The position numbers and the translations under genes are program-made. DNA of 64,000 bases from Actinophytocola sp044466355. GTDB lineage: Bacteria; Actinomycetota; Actinomycetes; Mycobacteriales; Pseudonocardiaceae. This document shows positions 43,531 through 52,857 of this stretch, one piece after another. The notes under the pieces are model-generated. The model saw only the letters and a program-made list of their open reading frames with translations. It had not been told where the DNA came from and searched no databases. Position 1 is the stretch's first letter; each line of letters starts with the position of its first letter. The DNA is taken from assembly GCF_044466355.1 (NCBI RefSeq), contig NZ_JBITMQ010000007.1, positions 346,307 through 410,306 of the forward strand. Reading direction: 5' to 3'.

Positions 43531-44497
43531 AAGCGGCCGGGCGGGTCGCCCCGGCGTAGTCGTCGCCGTTGTACCGGTACTTCTCGATCTGCACTGGTTG
43601 CCCGAACGTCGGCGCGTTGATCATCAGGCCGCCGCCGATATACAGACCGACGTGGTGGATGTTGCCGGGTGTGCCGTAGAAGACGAGGTCGCCCGGCAAC
43701 AGCGGCTGCCCGGCCGGGACGCGCGGGCCCGCGTTGAACTGAGTCTGAGCGGTGCGCGGCAAAGTGACTCCGGCGGCGGCGTATGCGGCTTTGGTCAGGC
43801 CGGAGCAGTCGAAGCCCGCGTGCCCGCCGTCAGGCCCGTTGCCGCCCCACACGTAGGGCAGTCCTCGTTGTCCGCAGGCGTAGTTGATCGCGGCCAGGGT
43901 GATCGCGTTGGGGGCCTGGATGGCGTTGCAGTCGCCGTTGCCGACGCTGGTCGCGGCGGCTTCGGCGTATTTCCCGGCTTGTTCGAGGACGTCGTCGACG
44001 TACCAGTCGGCGTGGTTGTAGGCGAAGATCGCCGCGCGTAGGTCGCCCCGCCGTACTCCTTCGTCGCAGAGGAGGAAGCTGGCGGCGTGGATGGCGTCGT
44101 GCGGGTTGTATCGCGAGGGTGGTGAGGCACCGCCCGGCGGGATCTGGTGCGCGGCGATGACGTTGTTGAAGGTCGGGGCGAGGAACTGCATGGGCCCGCC
44201 GGCCCCGGCGGAATTCTCGCCCTCGTGGACACCGGGCAGTTTGGAGCGGCCGTGGTCGGTCTCGACCTTGCCGATGGCCGCGAGCACGGTCCAGTCCAGA
44301 CCTGGGCAGTTCGGGGCGGCGGTGACGTAGAGCAGGCAGTAGTCGGGCGGGATGTCGGCGATCGGTTTGGTGCAGTCGACGGTGGTGTTCGACGAGCTGC
44401 CGAACAGCGCGTCCACCACCGCACTCACGCCCTGACCGAGCATGATCGGGATGAACAGCAGCACCGCGGCGGCGCCGATCGCGAGTTTGGCGAGCAC
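43517..44497 (-). CDS. bifunctional SLT transglycosylase / NlpC-P60 peptidase of the transfer module
   Basis: The protein has 326 residues from GTG 44497 with GGAGGTGAG upstream. An N-terminal membrane helix (residues 3-21) leads to a lysozyme-like SLT domain (VLAAIGKVETDHGRS, catalytic Glu79; GPMQFLAPTF) and then NlpC/P60 (LPYVWGGNGPDGGHAGFDCS, Cys231; His291/His292 in NIHHVGLYIGGG). Such enzymes open peptidoglycan locally for a conjugation or secretion channel (VirB1-like role). It is the last gene of the transfer operon. Confidence 0.92.
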   Translation of the reverse strand: MLAKLAIGAAAVLLFIPIMLGQGVSAVVDALFGSSSNTTVDCTKPIADIPPDYCLLYVTAAPNCPGLDWTVLAAIGKVETDHGRSKLPGVHEGENSAGAGGPMQFLAPTFNNVIAAHQIPPGGASPPSRYNPHDAIHAASFLLCDEGVRRGDLRAAIFAYNHADWYVDDVLEQAGKYAEAAATSVGNGDCNAIQAPNAITLAAINYACGQRGLPYVWGGNGPDGGHAGFDCSGLTKAAYAAAGVTLPRTAQTQFNAGPRVPAGQPLLPGDLVFYGTPGNIHHVGLYIGGGLMINAPTFGQPVQIEKYRYNGDDYAGATRPAASIAA

Positions 44498-44501
44498 GGC
44501 C

Positions 44502-45563
44502 TCACCTCCGTCCCGGCCGGCCCGCTCCCCGCGGTGCCGCGGGCGGCGGCATCGGCAAGGGCGGCGGGGACACCGGGAGCGGCGAGTCCGGCCCGAGCGC
44601 GGCCTCGCCGCTGGTGGTGACCGGTGGCGGGACGTGCGGCCAGGCGTCGACCAGCCCGGACAAGGCCCGCCGTCGAGCCCCGCTGGCCGCAACATCCAGC
44701 GGCAGCCAGACCTCGTCGGCTGGACTGGGGTGAGCGGCCTCGGGGTTGAGCAGCTCGGCCGCCGCGGTGGCGACCGGCACCGAGCGCGGATCGTCCAGCT
44801 CGCGCCAGGCCCGTGCCAGCAGCCGGCGCGCGGTCGCCTCACGGCGCGAGGTCGGCAACCAGACCAGCAGCGGGGTCGTAATACCGGTGGCCTGGGCGAG
44901 GGCGGCGTAGCCGGCCAGCTTCCCGGCGAGCTTGGCCAGGACCTCGGTGCCGAAGTCGTACTCGAGGAACCACTCGATCTGCCTGTCGCCGTCGCGCCAG
45001 CGGCCGTAGCCGTCGGGCTTGATCAGGTCGCCGAAGTGCTTGGCGCAGCGGGTCTCCGACCACCACGCCGCCAACGCCACCTGCTCGCCGGGGCGACGGT
45101 GGCGAGCGCGGTCGACGAGAGCGGTGAACCACTCGTTGACCCCGACGGTGTGTGCGAGCCGCAGGCTGTGGGCGACGCCGAATACGCGGTCGTGTCGGTA
45201 GCCCATCTCTTTGACGTCCAAGCCGTCCTCGGCGGCGAGCACGGCGGCTCCGGCGGGCGCCAGGACGTAGTGCATGGGGGCTGTGCCGACGGTGACGAAC
45301 GGCTGGAACCGGTCCACGACGCCCCAGGTGTAGAGCTCGCGCAGCCGCATCCGCCCGGACCGGAACGACGGGAACGCGAGGGCGGTGATCTGGTGGGCGG
45401 TGAGAACCCGGTGCTCCCACAGCATCCGGGCGATCCACTTGTCGCGCGGGGTCAGCCGCCACGCCAGCACGGCCTGGTGCTCGGCGGTGTTCGCGGCACG
45501 CGGGTTGGGGCGGATGGGCTTGTGGCCGCGAAGGGCTCGCTGGCGGGTGGGGTTGGTGATCAT
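44502..45563 (-). CDS. replication-relaxation family protein
   Basis: This 353-residue protein has an N-terminal winged-helix-like start (TPRDKWIARMLWEHRVLTAH; FPSFRSGRMRLRELYTWGVV), then a nuclease-like core with GDRQIEWFLEYDFGTEVLAK. It matches the replication-relaxation family found on actinomycete plasmids and conjugative elements, where it is proposed to act in DNA replication or relaxase-like processing. The C-terminus is Pro-rich. No separate relaxase was seen. Confidence 0.82.
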   Translation of the reverse strand: MITNPTRQRALRGHKPIRPNPRAANTAEHQAVLAWRLTPRDKWIARMLWEHRVLTAHQITALAFPSFRSGRMRLRELYTWGVVDRFQPFVTVGTAPMHYVLAPAGAAVLAAEDGLDVKEMGYRHDRVFGVAHSLRLAHTVGVNEWFTALVDRARHRRPGEQVALAAWWSETRCAKHFGDLIKPDGYGRWRDGDRQIEWFLEYDFGTEVLAKLAGKLAGYAALAQATGITTPLLVWLPTSRREATARRLLARAWRELDDPRSVPVATAAAELLNPEAAHPSPADEVWLPLDVAASGARRRALSGLVDAWPHVPPPVTTSGEAALGPDSPLPVSPPPLPMPPPAAPRGAGRPGRR

Positions 45564-45653
45564 GTGGCACCTCCGGGCGGGCAGGGCGAAGCCGCCCCGG
45601 CGTGGGCCGGGGCGAGATAGGCGGGTGAAAGGGGCGAAGGGTGAGCGGGTCGG

Positions 45654-48284
45654 TCAGCCGTTGCGGCGCGGATCAGCGCTGCGCGGGTGCACCACGGGCT
45701 CGATCCGGCTCGTGGGTCGAGGCGGGCGTGACGGTCCGCGCGGTGGTCGGGTGCCGTCCGTCTGCGTGGTACCGGCGGCCTTACCGGTGCGCGTCCGCGC
45801 CGCGTGGCGTGCCACGGCGCGGATTTCTCGAGCGCGGCCGGGGACGGCGGGCGGAAGCGGCTGGGTGCGCATGGTGAACGGCTGTGCTTCCTCGCCGTTC
45901 AGTACGAGCCGGACGGCGGCGTGGTAGACGCCGAGGTGCGCGAGGTCGTGGTCGGACAACCTTGGTGCGGTGTGCCGGGACAACTCGCGGGCGTCTTCTG
46001 GTGAGGCGTTGAAGAAGATCTTGCTGCGGGCGTTGGTGGACATGCCCTCGCGTAGTTCGCGGGGGAGTTGGCCGAGGTGCTGGTGGGCCAGCGTCATCGC
46101 GACGCGGAACCCGCGGGCTTCGGCGAGCATGTCCTCGATCGGGTACGGGAGGTTGAGGAAGTTATGACACTCGTCGATCACCAAGCTCGCGTCGCGACGC
46201 TGACGCTGCGGTACGCGGGCCCGGCCGGTGGTGGCCTGCCAGGTACGGGCGACCACCAGCGACCCGACCAGCCGGGTGGTCTCCTCACCCAGCGAGCCCT
46301 TGGGGATACGCACCAGGCAGATCCCGCCGTCGAGCACCTCGCTCATGTCCACTGTGGAGTGGCCGCCCGCGATGGCGTCGCGGACGAACGGCCGCAGCAG
46401 GAAAGCGCGGAGTTTGTTCATCAGCGGGCTGATGACCTGCGAGCGGGACGAGTCGGTTAGCTCCTCGTACCAGGCCCAGAAGCCGCGCAGGACGGGGTCG
46501 GTGATCCCGGCGGTGACCCGACTGCGGAACGCCTCCTCGGCTAGCAGCTTCGGCAGGTCTGCCAGGGTGGCGACGCCTTCCTGGGTGCGCAGGGTGAGGC
46601 AGGCGGCGCGCATCACGTCGTCGGTGCGCGGTCCCCAGAACGCCGAGTACACCCGGCGGAACACGCTGACGAGGTTGTCCACCGTCAGATCTGTCTCTCC
46701 GCCGTCAAGCGGGTTCAGGCAGGGCGGCCGGGACTTGCTGTCCGCGTCGAAGATCACCACACGGTCGGCTGAGGACTTGGGCAGACGCGAGAGGACATCG
46801 GTGACGAGATCGCCCTTGGGGTCAATCAGCACGATCCCGCGACCGGCCTCCGCATCGGCGAGGATCATGTTGCCCAGCAACGTCGACTTGCCCGAGCCGG
46901 TCGCGCCGATCACGTGCAAGTGATGCCGGGCGTCCGGCACCCACAGCGCGACCGGGCGCTGGTGACCGGTGTCGGTGACCCCGATCGGCTTGGCTTCCGG
47001 CCCCGGTGTGGCGACGCCGGGAGGAGGAGCGATCGCTTTGGCTCCGGCACGCTGGATACCGGGAATGGCCTCGTCGGTCGGCAAGTGCGCGATCGCCGCC
47101 AACTCCGCGACCGACAGCAAGTCCCCATGCCCGAGACGGCGGGAGTCGATCACCCTGCCGGGCCGGCGGATGCGGTGGCGGGTGTAGTGGTTGTGCTCGG
47201 TGTAGGAGGCGAAGCTCGCGGCCAGGGCGTGGGCCCGGCCGCGGGCGACATCCCGCGCCTGGCGGACCTCGCCCTCTGCCGCGTCGGTGGGCAGCAGGGT
47301 CGCCACGGCGTAGCGAACGACGGTCTCGAACTGGCTGCCGCGTTGTTTGGTCACGATGGCCCGGTTCTGCGCGGAGAATTCCAGCGAGGTTTGCGGGCCG
47401 CTGTGCAACGCGCCCGTCTTCGTCCACCCCGTCGCCGCCCGCCGCGAGCGGCCCGCCGTGGCTCCGGGGGTGACCGCGTCCAACAGGCGGCCCATCAGAC
47501 GGATCGACCCGCCGGTGTGGACTCGCCGCGCGGCGCGGCGAGCGCGCTGGACGCGGCGGCCGGTGACCGGGCGGGCCAGGACCTGCACGCAGGCGTACTC
47601 GTCCCTGCTGAGTCCGACGGGTGCGCCGATGAGCGCGCGGATCGGGTCGGCGTCAAAGGTGCTGCGGATGGGCAGCGCCTCGGGGCGCGCGAGGCGCAGC
47701 TCGCCGCCGACCACCAGGCGGCGCTGTCCTGCGGCCGGGACGGGGAGCGGTGGTTGGGCGGGACCGACGCGGGTGTGCGCGCCGGGCCAGGCAGCCTCGA
47801 TCGCGCGCTCAACCAGGCCGGGCGGGATGAGACCGGGCACCCACACGCGGATCGCGACCCCGGCCTCGGAGAAGGTGTACTCGCAGGCCACATGCGGCTG
47901 GCCGGTGAACCACCGCCGCCACGCCGGCCGCAGCAGCCCGACCAGGTTGGACCACAGTGCCGCCCCTCCCGCGGGATCCACGTTGGGTGGGGCGAGGACG
48001 GTGACCTGACGAGCATCCGCGAGCAGCCGTTCGTGGCAGCGCCGCGCCCACCACCGCCGGCCGACCACGACCGCGGCGGCGAGGACGGCGAGCACCGGGG
48101 CCGCGATGGGGCCCCAGTCCAGCGCGAGGTCGCGGAGCCGGTCCAGCATGGTGAGCAGGGCACCGCCGGGGTCGCGCAGGTAGTCCTCCAGCCACCCGGA
48201 AGCCAGAACGGACGATCGCGCGGAGCGGGCGTGGAAAGGCGCTTCTGGTGGCTGTTCGAGGGCAGCCGGTATCCAAGGCAGCAT
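45654..48284 (-). CDS. VirD4/TraG-like type IV coupling ATPase
   Basis: The protein has about 876 residues from ATG 48284 (AAGGAC upstream); GTG 48299 adds five. One membrane segment lies near residues 60-80. The ATPase domain has Walker A VIGATGSGKSTLLGN, IVLIDPKGDLVTDVL, CLNPLDGGETDLTVD and Walker B LVIDECHNFLNLPYP, followed by FRVAMTLAHQHLGQLP. It couples the DNA substrate to the transfer channel. It lies between VirB4-like and replication-relaxation genes. Confidence 0.9.
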   Translation of the reverse strand: MLPWIPAALEQPPEAPFHARSARSSVLASGWLEDYLRDPGGALLTMLDRLRDLALDWGPIAAPVLAVLAAAVVVGRRWWARRCHERLLADARQVTVLAPPNVDPAGGAALWSNLVGLLRPAWRRWFTGQPHVACEYTFSEAGVAIRVWVPGLIPPGLVERAIEAAWPGAHTRVGPAQPPLPVPAAGQRRLVVGGELRLARPEALPIRSTFDADPIRALIGAPVGLSRDEYACVQVLARPVTGRRVQRARRAARRVHTGGSIRLMGRLLDAVTPGATAGRSRRAATGWTKTGALHSGPQTSLEFSAQNRAIVTKQRGSQFETVVRYAVATLLPTDAAEGEVRQARDVARGRAHALAASFASYTEHNHYTRHRIRRPGRVIDSRRLGHGDLLSVAELAAIAHLPTDEAIPGIQRAGAKAIAPPPGVATPGPEAKPIGVTDTGHQRPVALWVPDARHHLHVIGATGSGKSTLLGNMILADAEAGRGIVLIDPKGDLVTDVLSRLPKSSADRVVIFDADSKSRPPCLNPLDGGETDLTVDNLVSVFRRVYSAFWGPRTDDVMRAACLTLRTQEGVATLADLPKLLAEEAFRSRVTAGITDPVLRGFWAWYEELTDSSRSQVISPLMNKLRAFLLRPFVRDAIAGGHSTVDMSEVLDGGICLVRIPKGSLGEETTRLVGSLVVARTWQATTGRARVPQRQRRDASLVIDECHNFLNLPYPIEDMLAEARGFRVAMTLAHQHLGQLPRELREGMSTNARSKIFFNASPEDARELSRHTAPRLSDHDLAHLGVYHAAVRLVLNGEEAQPFTMRTQPLPPAVPGRAREIRAVARHAARTRTGKAAGTTQTDGTRPPRGPSRPPRPTSRIEPVVHPRSADPRRNG

Positions 48285-48340
48285 GACGGTGTCCTTCACG
48301 GGAAAGGCGCGAAGCGCGCGGAAAGTGGCGCGGAAAGGGC

Positions 48341-50293
48341 TCAGGCGGCGTCGAGGGTGATCTGGTCGTCCTCGCCGTCGGAGCCGAACTCGTCGCCCTC
48401 GGCGGGCTGTGTGAACTGGTCACCGAAGCCCAGGTCAACGAACCCGGCATCGTCCTCGTCGGTCGTTTCGGTCGTGTCGGCGTAGGCGGCGAGTTCGGCG
48501 GGGTTGCTCGTGACCAGGTAGTGCTCGGTTGGTGAGGCGATGCTCTGGAACGCGACTCTCTGCGTCCCAGCGGACAGCAGTCCCTGCCCCCGATCGGCCG
48601 ACAGCAGGAAGGCGCGTTCCCCGGCGGACAGGTCGAAGGTCTGGGTGATTTCGTCGATCGCCTGCGATGCCTGGCGCAGCAGGATCTGAGTCGCTGCGTT
48701 CGCCACGACCGCCTTGCCGAGTTCGCTGCCGAGCACGTCGGCGGTGTCCTGGGTGGCGACGGTCAACCCGGCCCAGTGCTTGCGGGACGCCTTGGCCATG
48801 CGGAACAGGAACTCGGCGCCGGAGCGCTCCTTCATCAGCAGCCACGCCTCGTCCACCACGACCAGGCGCGGGCGGCGGATCGCCGGATTGGACACCCGCC
48901 GCCACACCGCATCGAGGACCAGCAGCGTGCCGATCCCCTTCAACTCGTCGGGTAGATCCCGGAGGCTGAACACCACGAGATGCCCCTCGGGGTTGACGCT
49001 GCTGGGCCCGTCGAACAACTGCTTGAACGCGCCTTCGACGAACGGGTGCAGCCTCGCGGCCAGCTCCGCGGCGGCCCGGTCGCCGGCCTGACCCGCATCC
49101 GCGAGTTGGTCCCGCAAGGTGCGCAGGGTCGGCGACGGGCGGGTCCAGGTGCGGGCGTCGGCGGTGATGCCCACGCTCTGGTAGGTCGCCGCGATCGCCC
49201 GGTCCAATGCCGCCCGTTCGGCCGCTGTCGGCTCGCCGCCGACGAGCACAGCGATCACCGTGTGCAGGAACAGGCTGCGCCGGACGAGGGCGTCTTTGGG
49301 GGCGGTGCGGCGGCCGTCGGCGCGGGTGTGGATGGGCAGGTCGAACGGGTTCAGGCGCACGCCGCGCGCGCCGAGGTGGACGTAGGTGCCGCCCACCGCG
49401 GCGGCCAATCGGGCGTACTCGTCCTCCGGATCGACCACGGCGATCTCGATGCCCCGGTACAGGCTGCGCAGCAGCTCCAGCTTCACCAGGTAGGACTTGC
49501 CCGCCCCGGACCGGCCGAGGATCACGGAGTTGTGGTTGTGCATCCCCTCGCCGAACCGGTCCCAGTGCACCAACCCCTGCGAGCCGACGTTGTAGCCGTA
49601 GAGCACACCGGACGGCGCGGCCACGCTGGTGGGGTCGGGCGCGGGCAGATCGGGTGAGGTGAACGGGAACGCCGCTGCCAACGCCGAGGTGTCGAAGGTG
49701 CGGCGCATCCCGATCAGGTCCAGCCCCATCGGCAACGTGGACACCCAGCCCTGCAGCGACCGGTAGGTGGTGTGCTTGGCGTCCAACAGCAAGCTGGCGC
49801 ACAACGACCGCAGCGCGGCCACCTCATCCGCGAGAGCCTTCTCCGAGGCGGCGTGGATGGTCAGGTACAGCCCGACCCGGAACAGCTTCCCCTCTCCACG
49901 GGCAACACGCGAGGACAGGTCGTAGGCGTCCTCGGTGGCGGCCTCGACCTGCGGGTCGAACAGGCGGCCATGCTCGGCGGTGTGCCGCCGCCCAGCCTCG
50001 AGCTTCGCGAGTTGTTTCTTCAGCCGCGAGGCGGCAGTGGCCGGGTCGATCGGCTCCACATGCACGGCCACATCCAGGCGGCCGGGGTAGGTCAACAGCG
50101 GCGCGAGCCAGCCGGGATGCACCTCGCGCGGGAACCCGACCACGGCGAAGCTCGCGACCCACTCGCCGCCGACCTCCAGGTGCCGGGCACCCACGGATAG
50201 AGCATCGGGAGTGAACGCCGCAGCAGCCGGGGAGGCCGCCGGAGAGGTGGCGGGGCGGAGGTTGCCGCGGTTGCGTCGTGCACGGGAGGCCAT
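48341..50293 (-). CDS. VirB4-like conjugation ATPase
   Basis: This 650-residue protein has Walker A VILGRSGAGKSYLVKLELL (257-275), IAVVDPEDEYARLA, Walker B LVVVDEAWLLM and the conserved TQDTADVLGSELG. It has an N-terminal VirB4 region and an acidic C-terminal tail. It powers channel assembly. Its ATG 50293 lies inside the stop of the PrgI-like gene (TGATG). That coupling exists only after the group II intron between the two exons is spliced. Confidence 0.92.
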   Translation of the reverse strand: MASRARRNRGNLRPATSPAASPAAAAFTPDALSVGARHLEVGGEWVASFAVVGFPREVHPGWLAPLLTYPGRLDVAVHVEPIDPATAASRLKKQLAKLEAGRRHTAEHGRLFDPQVEAATEDAYDLSSRVARGEGKLFRVGLYLTIHAASEKALADEVAALRSLCASLLLDAKHTTYRSLQGWVSTLPMGLDLIGMRRTFDTSALAAAFPFTSPDLPAPDPTSVAAPSGVLYGYNVGSQGLVHWDRFGEGMHNHNSVILGRSGAGKSYLVKLELLRSLYRGIEIAVVDPEDEYARLAAAVGGTYVHLGARGVRLNPFDLPIHTRADGRRTAPKDALVRRSLFLHTVIAVLVGGEPTAAERAALDRAIAATYQSVGITADARTWTRPSPTLRTLRDQLADAGQAGDRAAAELAARLHPFVEGAFKQLFDGPSSVNPEGHLVVFSLRDLPDELKGIGTLLVLDAVWRRVSNPAIRRPRLVVVDEAWLLMKERSGAEFLFRMAKASRKHWAGLTVATQDTADVLGSELGKAVVANAATQILLRQASQAIDEITQTFDLSAGERAFLLSADRGQGLLSAGTQRVAFQSIASPTEHYLVTSNPAELAAYADTTETTDEDDAGFVDLGFGDQFTQPAEGDEFGSDGEDDQITLDAA

Positions 50294-50339
50294 CAGAACC
50301 GCCCCCTCTCATCCTGGTAGTCCTCGTAGTCCTGGTCGT
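50293..50339 (-). other. 3' exon of the PrgI-like gene
   Basis: 47 bases lie between the intron 3' end and the TGA that overlaps the VirB4 start. Joined to the 5' exon, they continue in frame and add about 14 residues (DDQDYEDYQDERGRF). The total exon length (1216 + 47) is divisible by three, which supports this junction. Other intron ends nearby do not restore the frame. Confidence 0.75.
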
Positions 50340-50381
50340 GTCGGGTAGGCCCCCCGCATTGCTGCGGGGGAGCCCCCCTCA

Positions 50382-50415
50382 GAACCGGACGTGCACCTTT
50401 CGGCGCATCCGGCTC
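50382..50415 (-). ncRNA. group II intron domain V
   Basis: On the minus strand the 34-nt hairpin begins GAGCCGGATGCGCC, has a GAAA tetraloop and ends CACGTCCGGTTC. It contains the catalytic AGC triad at its base. The last bases overlap the stop codon of the intron-encoded protein. Domain VI follows at 50340-50381. Confidence 0.88.
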
Positions 50416-52183
50416 AAGCAGGTCCCAAGGACCGTGCGGAAGGGAGCTCCAGGGGGCCACGCTGACTGCCAGTTGCGTGGTGACTGTGGTGGCAGTCGGC
50501 GTGGATGAGCATGGGAGATTGCGCATGGTGTCCTCCGGTTGATCGGCAGATCAGGCTGTCCGTGGCGCGGGTGCGGTGTAGTGCCGTGAACCAATTCGCC
50601 CAGTCACGTACTGAGTCCGGTTCGTAGCCCGCGTCCGCGATGAGGTCCAGCCCGCAGAGTGGGCAGAGCCCTTTCTGTTTCGCAGCAAGGCTGACGTGGA
50701 ATTGCCCGTCTGCCTGTGGGTGCCTGCGTTTCCGTGTCCGCGCGGCCCAGTAGTCCGTCAGGCTCGGGTCGTCTTTGGACGCCGTTCCCTTGACCGGGAT
50801 GTGCCGTTGGATGACGGTCCACACGAACTTGTACAGGTACCGTCCACTGTGATGATCGCCGAACACCCAGTGGTCGTCGCGCCGGGAATGGAAGCGCCCG
50901 AAGTACCGGTCCTTGGTCCATGACCGGCTTTTCCGGGGATGCCGCCGCAGGGCCCATCTCCATGTCCTGTGCCACACGTAGTGGTCCAGGTCGGCGAAGG
51001 TTTTCTTGGCTACCGCACCGCGGTAGTAGGTGGCCCAGCCCTTGATCAAGGGGTTGAGACGCCGGATCAGGAGCTCCGTGGTCGGGCTCTGCTCGACGAT
51101 CCGGCGGATGTTGTCCTTGACCCGTTTCACCGCCTCGGCGCTGGGTTTGATGAGCGTCTTCGGGCCGTACTTCCTCACGTTGAAGCCGAGGAAGTCGAAA
51201 CCATCATCCAGCCGGGCGATTCGTGTCTTGTCCGGGTGGATGGTCAGCCCGCGTGGCTCCAGCCACTCGGCCAGATTCTCCTTGACCTGTTCGGCCTCGG
51301 TCTTCGAGGTGCAGAACACCACGAAGTCGTCGGCGTAGCGGACCAGGAGCGGCACTTGGGCCCTCTGCCTTTCGGTGAGGGTGTCCAGGTCGCCGATGGC
51401 GGTTCCCATGCCGTGCAAGGCGATGTTCAGCAGGAGCGGGCTGATGACCCCGCCCTGAGGCGTTCCCTCCTCCGTGGGCGCGAATCGCCCGTCCTGCATC
51501 ACACCGGCTTTCAACCACCGGAGGATTGCCCCAGCTGCGGGGAACCCTCCGATGGCGCCCATCAGGCGGGTGTGGTCGATCCTGTCGAAAGCGCCGGCCA
51601 GATCCGCGTCGAGGACCCACGTGCGGCGAGTGTTGCTGCGCGCCGTGATCCGGAAGATCTTCTCGATCGCGTCGTGACAGCCGCGTCCAGGACGAAAACC
51701 GTAGTTCTTGCCCTCGAACCGCGCTTCCCATTCAGGTTCCAGGGCGTTCTTCACCCTGGCCTGCTGCGCCCGGTCCCGGACCGTCGGGATACCGAGCGGA
51801 CGAGTTTTCCCACCAGCCTTCGGGATATGCACTCGCCGTACCGGCCTGACGTCGGTGGCGGGCTCGTCGGCGAGTGTCCTCGCCAACCTTCCCCGCTCCT
51901 GTGCCGTCAGAGCCCTCGCCCCGTCGATGCCGGGAGTACGGCGCCCTGCGCTCAACTGCGTGACTCGGCGAACACTCACGAGAGTGTTCGCGCGGGAGCG
52001 CAGCATGAGCTTCTGGAGATTCCGGACCTTCTTCAGGTCCCCTTCCTGCGCGGCCGTGAAGATCCGTTGCCTCAGTCGCCGTACGTCCCGCTCGACCTGC
52101 GCCCAGTTGATGCTGTGCCAGGCTTGCGCGTCGTCCGTGGCCTCGTTCAACGGAGGCACCGCCATGTCGGCTACCGCGTCCAC
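50414..52183 (-). CDS. ltrA: group II intron reverse transcriptase/maturase with HNH-like domain
   Basis: This 589-residue intron-encoded protein starts at GTG 52183 with GGAAGGG upstream. RT motifs are complete: TPGIDGARAL, HIPKAGGKTRPLGIPTVRDR, YGFRPGRGCHDA, VLDADLAGAFDRIDH, GTPQGGVISPLLLNI and catalytic YADD in LLVRYADDFVVF. A maturase X domain follows (LLIRRLNPLIKGWATYYRGA). The C-terminal HNH-like end (GLCPLCGLDLIADAGYEPDS; MLIHADCHHSHHA) is partly unusual, as the central His-Asn is not obvious. It acts in intron splicing and homing. Confidence 0.95.
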   Translation of the reverse strand: MDAVADMAVPPLNEATDDAQAWHSINWAQVERDVRRLRQRIFTAAQEGDLKKVRNLQKLMLRSRANTLVSVRRVTQLSAGRRTPGIDGARALTAQERGRLARTLADEPATDVRPVRRVHIPKAGGKTRPLGIPTVRDRAQQARVKNALEPEWEARFEGKNYGFRPGRGCHDAIEKIFRITARSNTRRTWVLDADLAGAFDRIDHTRLMGAIGGFPAAGAILRWLKAGVMQDGRFAPTEEGTPQGGVISPLLLNIALHGMGTAIGDLDTLTERQRAQVPLLVRYADDFVVFCTSKTEAEQVKENLAEWLEPRGLTIHPDKTRIARLDDGFDFLGFNVRKYGPKTLIKPSAEAVKRVKDNIRRIVEQSPTTELLIRRLNPLIKGWATYYRGAVAKKTFADLDHYVWHRTWRWALRRHPRKSRSWTKDRYFGRFHSRRDDHWVFGDHHSGRYLYKFVWTVIQRHIPVKGTASKDDPSLTDYWAARTRKRRHPQADGQFHVSLAAKQKGLCPLCGLDLIADAGYEPDSVRDWANWFTALHRTRATDSLICRSTGGHHAQSPMLIHADCHHSHHATGSQRGPLELPSARSLGPA

Positions 52184-52857
52184 GTTGTTCCCTTCCGTCG
52201 TCTAACTCGGCTGCTGGTAATGACTTCTGTGTGCTCGGTTGTCCTCACAGACCCACCAGACCCGCGTGGGCTCCCTTTCGGGCCCGGCCACCAGGGGCCG
52301 GTATCCGTCGGGTTATGCGCAGCGGCTGAGGTGCCGGGTGCTGCGGTTTCCCCTGGGCTTTCGCCCCAGCGGCATTCGCTTCTCGGGCCTTCCTGTTCCC
52401 GCAAGGGAGTTCTGCCGTGGTTGCCCGTGGCTTACCGAAACGCATCCGCTTCGGACCCTTACGGGGTTTCGCTGTTCCGCTCCTTCCAGATACGACCTGC
52501 GAGGACGTCCCCTATACCCCGGACCCGGTGGTGATCACGCCGTCCGATAGACGACTCGGACGGCCACGTGGGCTTCTCAACCCGGTGGGCCATTAACCGC
52601 CGATTGCTTGCCATGACGCGGTCTGACTATGACGAGGCTTCATCAGGGATTCACTGGTGTTCGTCCGTCAGGTCTTCTCCCCGCCCCGTGGCGCCGCCAT
52701 GGCTCGGCAGTGCCCTCCGGGCTTTCCGGGAGGCTTCTCCCCACGCCGTTACCAGCGCAGTTCGCTCCCTGGGAGACCGGCTCAGTGATCACTTGGCCGG
52801 AGCGACAGTCCACCTCCTTCTTGTCGCCACTGGTTGGAGCGGCTTTTCAGCTCGCAC

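Larger units (their letters stand above)
50340..52857 (-). mobile_element. group II intron inserted in the PrgI-like gene
   Basis: The intron is read on the minus strand from GTGCG (first base 52857) to an AC end at 50340, 2518 bp. It has a 5' structured part of about 670 bases, the RT-HNH protein gene and a canonical domain V next to domain VI at the 3' end. The boundaries fit the GUGYG...AY rule and restore the host reading frame. The exons flanking it both contain GACTACGAGGAC. It lies in the transfer operon, so horizontal spread with the element is likely. Confidence 0.88.

Noticed and set aside
50414..52183. Reading the second reverse transcriptase as part of a defence RT system
   Set aside because: It has YADD, maturase X and HNH-like domains, a domain V at its end and intron boundaries. 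It is an ordinary group II intron protein.
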